Part shown: piece by piece, positions 1 through 8,317 of the stretch
How positions within the stretch are numbered: position 1 is the first letter of the stretch
Layout of the letters: every line of letters starts with the position of its first letter
Assembly (NCBI RefSeq): GCF_003224335.1
Contig: NZ_QKLF01000003.1
Location: 186,001-250,000 of the forward strand
Origin: Curtobacterium sp. MCJR17_055
GTDB lineage: Bacteria; Actinomycetota; Actinomycetes; Actinomycetales; Microbacteriaceae
DNA length: 64,000 bases
Direction of reading: 5' to 3'
Position numbers and translations under genes: made by a program
The notes under the pieces: model-generated
The model's input: only the letters and a program-made list of their open reading frames with translations
Database searches by the model: none
Told to the model about the DNA's origin: nothing

Positions 1-798
1 CCCGCCCGGCACACCCATCACCATGACGCCCTCCGCCCCGAGCTTCGCGAGGAGACCGAGTCGTTCGATGGTGACGGTGTTCGCCCGGCCGACGCCGTCG
101 ATCGCCCACGGATCCGCCAGGACCGCGTCGGTCAGGGCGGCGGAGTCCTCGTCGGCACGCGCCACGACCCCGGCGATGCCCTGCGCCAGTCCGGTGAGGG
201 TGAGCGGGAACACCGGTGCGCCGCAGCCGTCGGTCCCGACGACGTCGACGACCTCGCCGGTGGCGTCCTCCACCGTGCTCCGGACCGCCTGCTGCAGCGG
301 GTGCTCGATGTCGAGGTACGTCGCCTCGTCCCACCCGTGCACCCGGCACGCGGCGAGCATGCCGGCGTGCTTGCCCGAGCAGTTCATCGCCAGCCGACGG
401 GGACCCGTCATGCTCCGGGCGGTGTCCCGGTCGAACGGCAGGTCGGGCGGGCACCCGAGGTCCTCCTCGACGTGGTCGAAGCGCTCGAGCATCCGCATCG
501 CGAGGGACTGGTGGGACGGTGTCCCGGCGTGACTCGCCGTCGTCATCACCAGCTCCGCGCCCGAGAAGAGCGCCCCGGCGCGTCGGACCGCCAGCGCCTG
601 CAGGGGCTTCATCGTCGATCGGGGGTAGATGCTGGCGCCCACGTCGCCGACGGCGTCGAGCACGGTGCCGTCCGCGCCGACGACGACCCCCGCGCCGACG
701 TGACGGCTCTCGTCGAAGCCGGACCGTTCGAGGACGGCCAGCTCGACCGAGCCGTCGGCGGTGAGAGGATGACGGTCGGTGCTGGTGGCCGTGCGCAT
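1..798 (-). CDS. Asparaginase family II protein (3' end outside window)
   Basis: Reading leftward from an ATG at 798, 266 codons stay open to the window edge, so the C-terminus is missing; the family is usually a little over 300 residues. It belongs to the Asparaginase_II family, which is thought to hydrolyse L-asparagine to aspartate and ammonia in the cytoplasm and is unrelated to the AnsA/AnsB fold. Conserved blocks are visible: RSTMKP at residues 60-65, SHAGTPSH at 89-96, NCSGKHAGM at 139-147 and TDGCGAP at 189-195. A TAGGAT hexamer sits 6 nt before the ATG, suggesting a leaderless transcript. It is divergent from the OsmC-like gene at 840, with about 40 bp between them. Confidence 0.87.
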   Translation of the reverse strand, partial: MRTATSTDRHPLTADGSVELAVLERSGFDESRHVGAGVVVGADGTVLDAVGDVGASIYPRSTMKPLQALAVRRAGALFSGAELVMTTASHAGTPSHQSLAMRMLERFDHVEEDLGCPPDLPFDRDTARSMTGPRRLAMNCSGKHAGMLAACRVHGWDEATYLDIEHPLQQAVRSTVEDATGEVVDVVGTDGCGAPVFPLTLTGLAQGIAGVVARADEDSAALTDAVLADPWAIDGVGRANTVTIERLGLLAKLGAEGVMVMGVPGG

Positions 799-804
799 GG
801 CGCG

Positions 805-810
805 ATCCTA
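805..810 (-). promoter_or_regulatory. -10 element for the asparaginase gene
   Basis: TAGGAT on the minus strand, 6 nt before the ATG at 798, fits a leaderless actinobacterial promoter. No clear -35 is visible. Confidence 0.5.
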
Positions 811-839
811 CCGACGACCCACACGACGAGAGGACCGCG

Positions 840-1337
840 ATGAACGACCACTCCTACGAGGTCTCCGTCCACTGGACCGGCGACCGGGGGACCGGCACGA
901 TCGGGCACCGCGACTACGGACGCGAGCACGTCGTCAGCGCCGCGGGCAAGCCGGACGTCCTCGGCAGTGCCGACCCGACGTTCCGCGGGGACCGCGACCG
1001 GTGGAACCCCGAGGAGCTCGTCCTCGCCGCCCTGAGCCAGTGCCACATGCTCAGCTACCTGCACGTCGCCGTGACCACGGGCTTCACGGTGGTCGCGTAC
1101 GAGGACCGTGCCACGGCCGGTCTCGACCTCCACCGCGACGGCTCGGGCGAACTCACCGGTGCGGTCCTCCGTCCCGTCGTGACGATCCGCGAGGCGGACC
1201 GGGTGGCGGATGCACGGGCGGCACACGCCGAAGCGAACCGGCTGTGCTTCATCGCGCGGTCCGTCGCGTTCCCCGTCCACCACGAGCCCGAGATCGTCGT
1301 CCTCGGAGCCGACGCATCGGTGGGTACGGCAGGATGA
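840..1337 (+). CDS. OsmC/Ohr family protein
   Basis: A 165-residue protein of the OsmC/Ohr superfamily, homodimeric thiol-dependent peroxidases that reduce organic hydroperoxides. The N-terminal beta sheet (YEVSVHWTGDRGTGT) is followed by the helix with the first redox cysteine (LAALSQCHMLSYL, Cys68); the second cysteine lies at NRLCFIARS (Cys136). The usual CP pair at the second site is CF here, so peroxidase activity is likely but not certain. The start ATG has an AGAGGA Shine-Dalgarno-like run upstream. The stop overlaps the ATG of the FKBP gene (ATGA), so the two may be translated together. Confidence 0.87.
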   Translation: MNDHSYEVSVHWTGDRGTGTIGHRDYGREHVVSAAGKPDVLGSADPTFRGDRDRWNPEELVLAALSQCHMLSYLHVAVTTGFTVVAYEDRATAGLDLHRDGSGELTGAVLRPVVTIREADRVADARAAHAEANRLCFIARSVAFPVHHEPEIVVLGADASVGTAG

Positions 1338-2311
1338 CCCGTGTGAAGCGTCTCCGCCTGCTCCCGATCGCCCTCGTGCCCGCCGTGATCCTCGGCCTCG
1401 CCGCTTGCTCGGGGTCCGGCTCCTCGGACGCCTCGGCCTCCGCATCGTCCACCCCGAAGGCCACGGCCGCGCCGATCACGTCGTGCCCGAAGCCGGGCGG
1501 AGCGTCGGACTCGATCGACGCCACGGGTGACGTCGGCGGATCCCGGGCGCCGAAGGTGACGTTCGACGACGGCCTCACCGCCGACCCGCCGCAGGCGACC
1601 CGCACCGTGAAGGGCACGGGCGCCGCACTCGCCGAGGGCGACTTCGTCCAGGTCGCGTACTCCGCGTACGACGCGAAGGACGCGAAGAACCTCGTGACCG
1701 TCGGCTTCGACCAGGGGAACCCCCAGGTCCTCTCCGTGGGCGGCACCGGCTTCGGCGCCCTCCTCGCCTGTGCGCACGTCGGTGACCGCGTCGCCGTCGT
1801 CGGTCAGGCAGCCGCACTGGGCTTCAACACGAGCGGGTCGATCGTCGTCGTCGCGGACGTCGTCGAGCAGACCCCGACCAAGTCGACCGGCACGCCGCAG
1901 GACCAGGACCCGGCGCTCCCCACGGTCGAGGACAAGGCGGACGGCGAGCCCGAGATCACCATCCCGGACACCGACGCACCCACGAAGACCACGGCCGAGG
2001 TCATCAAGCAGGGCGACGGTGACGTCATCGAGGACGGCGACACCGCGCTCGTGCAGTACAAGGGCGTCGCGTACAAGGGCGGCAAGGAGTTCGACTCCTC
2101 GTGGTCGAAGGGCTCGCCGACGACCTTCACGATCTCGAACAGCGGGCTCATCCCCGGGTTCGTCAAGGGACTGGTCGGGCAGAAGATCGGCTCGCAGGTC
2201 ATGATCGTCGTCACGCCGGAGGACGGCTACGGCGCCAACCCGCCGGAGGGCTCGGGCATCCCCGCGAACGCGACCCTCGTGTTCGTCGTCGACCTGCTGG
2301 CCAAGGGCTGA
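1334..2311 (+). CDS. FKBP-type peptidyl-prolyl isomerase lipoprotein
   Basis: A 325-residue secreted lipoprotein. The N-terminus has positive residues (MTRVKRLR), a hydrophobic stretch and a lipobox LGLAAC with Cys25 as the predicted lipidated residue; a Ser/Ala-rich linker follows. The last 100 residues or so form a full FKBP domain ([52 protein letters not shown]) that should catalyse proline isomerisation of exported proteins. The preceding region (roughly residues 90-180) looks like a second, degenerate FKBP fold lacking most active-site residues. The ATG overlaps the OsmC stop; a GTG at 1343 with AGGA eight bases upstream is an alternative start. dxr begins 5 bp downstream. Confidence 0.9.
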   Translation: MTRVKRLRLLPIALVPAVILGLAACSGSGSSDASASASSTPKATAAPITSCPKPGGASDSIDATGDVGGSRAPKVTFDDGLTADPPQATRTVKGTGAALAEGDFVQVAYSAYDAKDAKNLVTVGFDQGNPQVLSVGGTGFGALLACAHVGDRVAVVGQAAALGFNTSGSIVVVADVVEQTPTKSTGTPQDQDPALPTVEDKADGEPEITIPDTDAPTKTTAEVIKQGDGDVIEDGDTALVQYKGVAYKGGKEFDSSWSKGSPTTFTISNSGLIPGFVKGLVGQKIGSQVMIVVTPEDGYGANPPEGSGIPANATLVFVVDLLAKG

Positions 2312-2316
2312 GCCCG

Positions 2317-3402
2317 GTGTCGGGCCGCCGCCGGGTCGTCCTCCTCGGCAGCACGGGGTCGATCGGCACGCAGGCGCTCGACGTCATCGAGCGGAACCCC
2401 GACCGCTTCGAGCTCGTCGGCCTGACCGCGGGCACGGACACCGCCACCCTCGCCGAGCAGGCCGACCGGTACGGGGTCCGCGACACCGCGCTCGGGGCCG
2501 CCGACGCGGAACGACTCGTCCGCAGCGTCGAGGCCGACGTCGTGCTCAACGGGATCACCGGATCCGTCGGGCTCGGTCCGACCCTCGCGGTCCTCGAGAC
2601 CGGCGCGACGCTCGCGCTGGCGAACAAGGAGAGCCTCATCGTCGGGGGCCCGCTCGTGCAGGCCGCCGCGGCACCCGGGCAGATCGTCCCGGTCGACAGC
2701 GAGCACTCCGCGATCGCCCAGGCACTCCGATCGGGCACCGACGCCGAGGTCCGTCGGCTCGTCCTCACCGCGAGCGGCGGTCCGTTCCGCGGGCGCTCGC
2801 GGAACGACCTCGTGGACGTCACACCGGCGCAGGCGCTCGCCCACCCGACGTGGGACATGGGCCTCGTGGTGACCACGAACTCGGCGACCCTGGTGAACAA
2901 GGGCCTCGAGGTCATCGAGGCGCACCTGCTCTTCGGCGTCCCCTACGACCGCATCGACGTCACCGTGCACGCGCAGTCGGTCGTGCACTCGATGGTGGAG
3001 TTCGTCGACGGCTCGACCATCGCGCAGGCGTCTCCGCCGGACATGCGGCTGCCGATCGCCCTCGGCCTCGCCTGGCCCCACCGGGTCCCGCACGTCGGCG
3101 TGCCGCTGGACTGGACGACCGCGAGCACGTGGACGTTCGAGCCGCTCGACGCCGCCGCCTTCGGCGCCGTCGACCTCGCCAAGCGGGTGGGCTCGCTCGG
3201 CGGCACCTTCCCCGCCGTGTTCAACGCCGCCAACGAGCAGGCCGTCGCCGCCTTCCACGCGGGGGCGATCGGGTTCCTCGACATCGTCGACACGGTGGCG
3301 CGGGTCGTCGACGACCACACGGCGGGGGAGCCGTCGCTCGACGGCGTCCTCGCCGCGGAGCGGTGGGCCCGCCAGCAGGCCGACCGCATCCTCGCCCGCT
3401 GA
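2317..3402 (+). CDS. dxr: 1-deoxy-D-xylulose-5-phosphate reductoisomerase
   Basis: DXR/IspC, the NADPH-dependent second step of the MEP isoprenoid pathway, forming 2-C-methyl-D-erythritol 4-phosphate. The 361-residue product has the NADPH-binding GSTGSIG motif at residues 11-17, [11 protein letters not shown], the metal and substrate motif VPVDSEHSA, the TASGGPFR loop, and the C-terminal NAANEQAV region. The GTG start lies 5 bp after the FKBP stop; frames further upstream run inside the FKBP gene and are not needed. Another MEP gene, ispG, lies about 3.7 kb downstream, separated by rseP and a permease/hydrolase pair. Confidence 0.96.
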   Translation: MSGRRRVVLLGSTGSIGTQALDVIERNPDRFELVGLTAGTDTATLAEQADRYGVRDTALGAADAERLVRSVEADVVLNGITGSVGLGPTLAVLETGATLALANKESLIVGGPLVQAAAAPGQIVPVDSEHSAIAQALRSGTDAEVRRLVLTASGGPFRGRSRNDLVDVTPAQALAHPTWDMGLVVTTNSATLVNKGLEVIEAHLLFGVPYDRIDVTVHAQSVVHSMVEFVDGSTIAQASPPDMRLPIALGLAWPHRVPHVGVPLDWTTASTWTFEPLDAAAFGAVDLAKRVGSLGGTFPAVFNAANEQAVAAFHAGAIGFLDIVDTVARVVDDHTAGEPSLDGVLAAERWARQQADRILAR

Positions 3403-3412
3403 CGCGCGCCGG

Positions 3413-3442
3413 GCCTCCCGTCGGTCGCTCCGACCGGGAGGC
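3413..3442 (+). terminator. Hairpin after dxr
   Basis: GCCTCCCG (3413-3420) pairs with CGGGAGGC (3435-3442). An inner TCGG/CCGA stem closes a 5-nt loop with one bulged C. There is no T-run. It sits in the dxr-rseP gap and may end dxr transcription. Confidence 0.5.
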
Positions 3443-3492
3443 ACGCAGCACCACCCAGGTCGCTCACGGCTTTCGTCATGGCGAGCGTCCCG

Positions 3493-3498
3493 TACCCT
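3493..3498 (+). promoter_or_regulatory. -10 element for the RseP-like protease
   Basis: TACCCT lies exactly 6 nt before the GTG at 3505, the spacing seen repeatedly in this window for leaderless genes. It argues against the in-frame ATG at 3478, which lies upstream of this element. Confidence 0.5.
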
Positions 3499-3504
3499 TT
3501 CCCG

Positions 3505-4833
3505 GTGACCGTCGGAACCGTCCTGCTCTTCGTCCTCGGCGTCGTCGTCTTCGTCATCGGGCTGCTGGTGTCGATCGGCCTCCACGAGCTCGGCCACCTG
3601 GCCTTCGCGAAGCTCTTCAACGTCAAGGTGACCCAGTACTCGCTCGGGTTCGGCAAGGCGATCTGGTCCTTCCGGCGTGGTGAGACCGAGTACGGCATCC
3701 GGCCGATCCTGCTCGGCGGGTACATCTCCATGGTCGGCATGCTCAAGCCGCGTGCCTCCGGACGGGAGATCACGAACACGGGCATGTACTCGGCGTTCGT
3801 GCAGGACGCCCGGGCCGCGAGTGCCGAGCAGATCGCGGAGTCCGGCGGCGACGACTCCCGGGCCTTCTACCGGCTCACCCCCTGGAAGCGGATCATCGTG
3901 ATGGTCGCCGGGCCGGCGATGAACCTGGTGATCGGGATCCTGCTGTTCGGGGTGCTGCTCGTCGGCTTCGGTGCACCGACCACGACGTTCACCTCGAGTG
4001 TCGACTGCGTCCTGCCCACGAGTGCCCGGACGACCTGCGCCGACGGCGACGCGGTGTCCCCGGCGAAGGAGGCCGGCATCCGAGCGGGCGACGTGGTGGT
4101 CGCCGTCGACGGCCGACGCAACCCCACGATCACCCAGGTCTCCGACCTCTTCCAGCGCTCCGCGGGCGAGCAGGTCACCGTGGTCGTCGAGCGGGACGGC
4201 ACCGAGCGCACCCTGCAGGTCACCCCGCAGCTCGCCACCCGCGATGTGTACACGGAGGACGGGTCGGTCGCGAAGGACAGCGACGGGACCACGAAGACCG
4301 AGCGAGTCGGCGTCGTCGGGGTGAGCATCGGACAGACGCTCGTCCGGCAGTCGCCCGCCGCGGTGCTCCCCGCGACCGGTGCACAGATCGCTGCCTCGGC
4401 GCACCTCATCGTCGACCTGCCGCAGCGGCTCGTCGCCGTCTGGAACGCCGCGTTCGGGGCGCAGGAGCGCTCCCAGGACAGTCCGGTGTCGGTCGTCGGC
4501 GTCGGCCGGGCGATCGGCACGGTGTCCTCGATGAGCGGCGTGCCCGTGGTCGACAAGGTGTACACGATCCTGGGGCTGCTGGCCTCGCTCAACATCGGGC
4601 TGTTCGTGCTGAACATGGTGCCGCTGCTCCCGCTGGACGGCGGCCACATCGCCGGCGCCATCTGGGAAGCGGTCAAGCGTCGTGCCTTCCGGCTGTTCGG
4701 CAAGGCCGACCCGGGGCCGATCGACCTGGCGAAGACGATGCCGCTCACGATGGTCGTGGTCGTCCTGCTCGCCGGCATGAGCGCGCTGCTCATCTACGCC
4801 GACCTGGTCCGACCGGTGGACCTGTTCGGGTAG
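3505..4833 (+). CDS. rseP: Site-2 intramembrane metalloprotease (RseP/Rip1, M50)
   Basis: A zinc protease of the M50 family that cuts membrane substrates such as anti-sigma factors within the bilayer. From the GTG at 3505 the protein has 442 residues: a first membrane helix containing the catalytic HELGH (residues 27-31), a central PDZ domain (KEAGIRAGDVVVAVDGRRN), and C-terminal helices with the LDGGH motif (in NMVPLLPLDGGH, near residue 380) carrying the third zinc ligand. An in-frame ATG at 3478 would add nine residues, but the -10 at 3493 favours 3505. The dxr-rseP-ispG neighbourhood is conserved in Actinobacteria, although here two genes intervene before ispG. Confidence 0.93.
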   Translation: MTVGTVLLFVLGVVVFVIGLLVSIGLHELGHLAFAKLFNVKVTQYSLGFGKAIWSFRRGETEYGIRPILLGGYISMVGMLKPRASGREITNTGMYSAFVQDARAASAEQIAESGGDDSRAFYRLTPWKRIIVMVAGPAMNLVIGILLFGVLLVGFGAPTTTFTSSVDCVLPTSARTTCADGDAVSPAKEAGIRAGDVVVAVDGRRNPTITQVSDLFQRSAGEQVTVVVERDGTERTLQVTPQLATRDVYTEDGSVAKDSDGTTKTERVGVVGVSIGQTLVRQSPAAVLPATGAQIAASAHLIVDLPQRLVAVWNAAFGAQERSQDSPVSVVGVGRAIGTVSSMSGVPVVDKVYTILGLLASLNIGLFVLNMVPLLPLDGGHIAGAIWEAVKRRAFRLFGKADPGPIDLAKTMPLTMVVVVLLAGMSALLIYADLVRPVDLFG

Positions 4834-4857
4834 CGCCGGGGCCGCGCGTCGGACCAC

Positions 4858-4863
4858 TACGCT
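4858..4863 (+). promoter_or_regulatory. -10 element for the NCS1 permease
   Basis: TACGCT is 7 nt before the ATG at 4871, compatible with a leaderless transcript covering the permease and the coupled hydrolase. Confidence 0.45.
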
Positions 4864-4870
4864 GGCGCGC

Positions 4871-6403
4871 ATGAGCGCAGAACCCGTCGCCCGACCGGAG
4901 CCGTCGAAGGCGTCGACCGCCGGGCGGACCCGGACCGTCGAACAGCAGGGCACCGACGTCATCGGTGAGGCCGAGCGGAAGGGCCGTCCCCGCGGCCTCT
5001 TCTGGCCGTGGTTCGCCGCGAACATCTCGGTGCTCGGACTGGCCTACGGCTCGTTCGTCCTCGGCTTCGGCATCTCGCTCGCGCAGGCGACGGTGGTGTC
5101 GGTCATCGGCGTCGTGTTCTCGTTCCTGCTCTGTGGCATCGTCGCGATCGCCGGCAAGCGCGGGTCCGCCCCGACGATGGTGCTGAGCCGCGCGGCGTTC
5201 GGCGTCCGGGGCAACCGGTTGCCGTCCTTCCTCAGCTGGGTCCTCACCGTCGGGTGGGAGACCGCCCTCGCCTCGCTGGCGGTCCTCGCGACGTCCACGG
5301 TGTTCCGCGAGCTCGGGTGGGACGACGGCGTCGTCACGAAGGCGGTCGCCCTGGTGGTGGTCGCGGCACTCGTCATCGGGGCGGGGATCGCCGGGTTCGA
5401 CGTGATCATGCGCCTGCAGACGTGGATCACGGTCGTCACCGCGGTGCTGACGGTGGTCTACGTGGTGTTGGCCGCGCCGTCGATCGACCTCGGGACCCTC
5501 GCCGACCTGCCGTCCGGCAGCGCCCAGAACGTCATCGGCGCCCTGGTGCTCGTGATGACCGGCTTCGGGCTCGGCTGGGTGAACGCGGCCGCCGACTACT
5601 CCCGGTACCTGCCGCGGTCCGCCTCGACGCGCGGCGTCGTCGGCTGGACGACGTTCGGTGGCGCGCTGGCCCCCGCGGTCCTCGTCGTCATCGGCGTCAT
5701 GCTCGCCGGCTCGTCGCCGGACCTGGACGCCGCGATCGGTGCCGACCCGATCGGCGCGCTGACGACCCTGCTGCCGGTCTGGTTCCTCGTCCCCTTCGCG
5801 GTGGTCGCGATCCTCGGTCTCGTCGGTGGTGCCGTCCTCGACATCTACTCGTCGGGTCTCGCCCTGCTCAGCGCGGGTGTGCGGATCCCGCGACCGGTCG
5901 CAGCCGGCGTCGACGGCGTGTTCATGATCGCGGGCGCGGTCTACGTGGTGTTCTTCGCGACGAGCTTCATCCAGCCGTTCCAGGCCTTCCTCGTGACGCT
6001 CGGTGTGCCCGTCGCAGCCTGGTGCGGTGTGTTCGTCGCAGACGTGCTGCTCCGGCGGCGGGCGTACGCGGAGGACGAGCTCGACACCCCGCGCGGCCGC
6101 TACGGCGACGTCCGCTGGACCGCGATCGCGCTGGTGGTCGTCGGCACCGTGCTCGGGTGGGGGCTCGTCACGAACACCTACGGCGTCCCGGCCTGGCTCA
6201 ACTGGCAGGGCTTCCTGCTCGGCCCGTTCGGCCTCGGGGGACGTGACGGCGCCTGGGCCTACGCGAACCTCGGCGTCCTCGTCGCGCTGCTCGTCGGGTT
6301 CCTCGGGACGGTGTTGCTCGGCCGACGCGCGATCCGCCGCCAGGAGGCGCTGCCCGTCACCGAGCCGGTGTCCCGCGTCCCCGCGGACGAGCTGCGCCCG
6401 TGA
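4871..6403 (+). CDS. NCS1-family nucleobase permease (cytosine permease-like)
   Basis: A 510-residue polytopic inner-membrane protein with about twelve hydrophobic segments after a hydrophilic N-terminus of some 45 residues. The sequence around FWPWFAANISVLGLAYGSF and the SRAAFGVRGNRLPS loop are typical of the nucleobase:cation symporter-1 family, which imports cytosine, purines, hydantoins or related compounds. The exact substrate cannot be read from sequence. Its stop overlaps the start of a cysteine hydrolase by 4 bp (GTGA), so the pair probably forms an uptake and degradation unit. It is inserted between rseP and ispG, which are otherwise close neighbours. Confidence 0.87.
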   Translation: MSAEPVARPEPSKASTAGRTRTVEQQGTDVIGEAERKGRPRGLFWPWFAANISVLGLAYGSFVLGFGISLAQATVVSVIGVVFSFLLCGIVAIAGKRGSAPTMVLSRAAFGVRGNRLPSFLSWVLTVGWETALASLAVLATSTVFRELGWDDGVVTKAVALVVVAALVIGAGIAGFDVIMRLQTWITVVTAVLTVVYVVLAAPSIDLGTLADLPSGSAQNVIGALVLVMTGFGLGWVNAAADYSRYLPRSASTRGVVGWTTFGGALAPAVLVVIGVMLAGSSPDLDAAIGADPIGALTTLLPVWFLVPFAVVAILGLVGGAVLDIYSSGLALLSAGVRIPRPVAAGVDGVFMIAGAVYVVFFATSFIQPFQAFLVTLGVPVAAWCGVFVADVLLRRRAYAEDELDTPRGRYGDVRWTAIALVVVGTVLGWGLVTNTYGVPAWLNWQGFLLGPFGLGGRDGAWAYANLGVLVALLVGFLGTVLLGRRAIRRQEALPVTEPVSRVPADELRP

Positions 6404-7020
6404 CGGCCGGACCGGCACGCGCGGGCGCAGCGGCTCCCGACGGTCCGGGCGCCGCCGACGCAACGGGCACGTCCGACGCACCCGACACCGCCGACGCGTG
6501 GCTCGTCGTCATCGACATGCAGCACGTCTTCACGGGTGACAGCCCCTGGGCGGCACCGCGCTACGCCGAGGCGTCCGCGGCGGTCGAGCGGCTCCTCCCG
6601 CGCTTCCGCGACCGCACGGTGCTCACCCGGTTCGTCGCCCCGGAGCACCCGTCCGGCGCGTGGCAGCCGTACTACCGCGACTGGCCCTTCGCCCTCGTGC
6701 CCGACGCCGACCCGTTGTACGCGCTCACGGAGCCGTTCGCAGCACTCGCGGCGGGTGGCGCCTCGGTCGTCACCGTGCCGACCTTCGGGAAGTGGGGGAC
6801 GGACCTCCGACGGGTGACGGGGGAGCAGCCGCACCTCGTGCTCACCGGGGTCTCCACGGACTGCTGTGTGCTGTCGACCGCGCTCGCTGCGGCCGACGCC
6901 GGCGTCCGCGTCACGGTCGTGGCCGAGGCGTGCGCCGGCGCGAGCGACGACGACCACGCCCGCGCGCTCGATGCGATGCGCCTGTACGCCCCGCTCGTCA
7001 CCGTCGTCGACTCCCTGTGA
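6400..7020 (+). CDS. Isochorismatase-like cysteine hydrolase
   Basis: A 206-residue member of the isochorismatase/nicotinamidase superfamily. After a low-complexity Ala/Gly/Asp-rich stretch of about 30 residues comes VVIDMQ with the catalytic Asp, then the Lys region TFGKWGTDL and the nucleophile region LTGVSTDCCVLSTA containing the catalytic Cys. The family hydrolyses amides or vinyl ethers (nicotinamide, ureidoacrylate, isochorismate, N-carbamoyl compounds). Coupling by a 4-bp overlap to a nucleobase permease suggests a nucleobase-derived or N-carbamoyl substrate, but this is inference. The GTG start overlaps the permease stop. Confidence 0.86.
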   Translation: MTAGPARAGAAAPDGPGAADATGTSDAPDTADAWLVVIDMQHVFTGDSPWAAPRYAEASAAVERLLPRFRDRTVLTRFVAPEHPSGAWQPYYRDWPFALVPDADPLYALTEPFAALAAGGASVVTVPTFGKWGTDLRRVTGEQPHLVLTGVSTDCCVLSTALAAADAGVRVTVVAEACAGASDDDHARALDAMRLYAPLVTVVDSL

Positions 7021-7052
7021 GCAGGCCGCACCGCGTTCCGTGGACGAGCGCG

Positions 7053-7058
7053 TAGAGT
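7053..7058 (+). promoter_or_regulatory. -10 element for ispG
   Basis: TAGAGT is 7 nt before the GTG at 7066, with no Shine-Dalgarno between them, suggesting a leaderless mRNA. Confidence 0.45.
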
Positions 7059-7065
7059 TCCCACC

Positions 7066-8217
7066 GTGCCCGCAGTGAACCTCGGAATGCCGAAGGCCCC
7101 CGAAACCCTGGCCCCGCGTCGCAAGTCCCGGCAGATCCGGGTCGGCAAGGTCCTGGTCGGTGGTGACGCCCCGGTGTCCGTGCAGTCGATGACCACGACG
7201 CCGACCACGAACATCAACGCGACCCTCCAGCAGATCGCCGAGCTCACCGCGTCCGGGTGCGACATCGTCCGCGTGGCCGTGCCGAGCCAGGACGACGCCG
7301 ACGCGCTGCCGATCATCGCGAAGAAGTCGCAGATCCCGGTGATCGCGGACATCCACTTCCAGCCCAAGTACGTCTTCCAGGCCATCGACGCCGGGTGTGC
7401 CGCGGTGCGCGTGAACCCGGGCAACATCCGGAAGTTCGACGACCAGGTCGGTGCGATCGCCAAGGCCGCGAAGGACGCGGGTGTGAGCCTGCGGATCGGC
7501 GTCAACGCCGGGTCGCTCGAGCCGAGCCTGCTGCAGAAGTACGGGAAGGCCACGCCGGAGGCGCTCGTCGAGTCCGCCGTGTGGGAGGCCAGCCTGTTCG
7601 AGGAGCACGACTTCCACGACTTCAAGATCTCGGTCAAGCACAACGACCCGATCATCATGGTGAAGGCGTACCGGCAGCTCGCGGAGCGCGGCGACTGGCC
7701 GCTGCACCTCGGCGTGACCGAGGCCGGCCCGGAGTTCCAGGGCACGATCAAGAGCGCCACCGCGTTCGGCATCCTGCTCGGCGAGGGCATCGGCGACACC
7801 ATCCGCGTGTCGCTGTCGGCTCCGCCCGCCCAGGAGGTGAAGGTCGGGCTGCAGATCCTGCAGTCGCTCAACCTCCGCGAGCGCAAGCTCGAGATCGTCT
7901 CCTGCCCGAGCTGTGGCCGTGCGCAGGTGGACGTCTACCAGCTCGCGAACGACGTCACGTCCGGGCTCGAGGGCATGACCGTCCCGCTCCGCGTCGCCGT
8001 CATGGGGTGCGTCGTGAACGGTCCGGGCGAGGCACGTGAGGCCGACCTCGGTGTCGCCTCCGGCAACGGCAAGGGGCAGATCTTCGTGAAGGGCCAGGTC
8101 ATCAAGACCGTCCCCGAGGCCGAGATCGTCGCGACCCTCATCGACGAGGCGAACCGCCTCGCCGCGGAGATGGGACCGGCGGCGGGCACCGGCAAGCCGC
8201 TCGTCGTCACCTCCTAG
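7066..8217 (+). CDS. ispG: 4-hydroxy-3-methylbut-2-enyl diphosphate synthase
   Basis: IspG (GcpE), the 4Fe-4S enzyme that reductively opens methylerythritol cyclodiphosphate to HMBPP, the penultimate MEP step. The 383-residue product has a TIM-barrel half with [24 protein letters not shown] and [14 protein letters not shown]. The C-terminal iron-sulfur domain has CPSCGRAQ near residue 280 and GCVVNGPGE near 315, giving the three cluster cysteines and the conserved Glu. Length fits the bacterial family. It follows a convincing -10 element and is separated from proS by about 100 bp that contain a short GTTCCGG/CCGGAAC hairpin (8229-8251) and one copy of a repeated GAGCCTCCCGTCC motif. Confidence 0.97.
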   Translation: MPAVNLGMPKAPETLAPRRKSRQIRVGKVLVGGDAPVSVQSMTTTPTTNINATLQQIAELTASGCDIVRVAVPSQDDADALPIIAKKSQIPVIADIHFQPKYVFQAIDAGCAAVRVNPGNIRKFDDQVGAIAKAAKDAGVSLRIGVNAGSLEPSLLQKYGKATPEALVESAVWEASLFEEHDFHDFKISVKHNDPIIMVKAYRQLAERGDWPLHLGVTEAGPEFQGTIKSATAFGILLGEGIGDTIRVSLSAPPAQEVKVGLQILQSLNLRERKLEIVSCPSCGRAQVDVYQLANDVTSGLEGMTVPLRVAVMGCVVNGPGEAREADLGVASGNGKGQIFVKGQVIKTVPEAEIVATLIDEANRLAAEMGPAAGTGKPLVVTS

Positions 8218-8305
8218 GTCCCGGCCCCGTTCCGGACGCACGGCCCGGAACCGGCGGCGGGGAGCCTCCCGTCCACAGGCGCGGCGGACCGCGACCGCGC
8301 GCCGC

Positions 8306-8311
8306 TAGGCT
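8306..8311 (+). promoter_or_regulatory. -10 element for proS
   Basis: TAGGCT is 6 nt before the GTG at 8318, the leaderless spacing; no ribosome-binding site is visible. Confidence 0.5.
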
Positions 8312-8317
8312 TGCGGC

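Noticed and set aside
2227..5025. A 932-codon minus-strand open frame opposite dxr and rseP
   Set aside because: Antisense of well-identified genes, with no domain and no plausible start signal.
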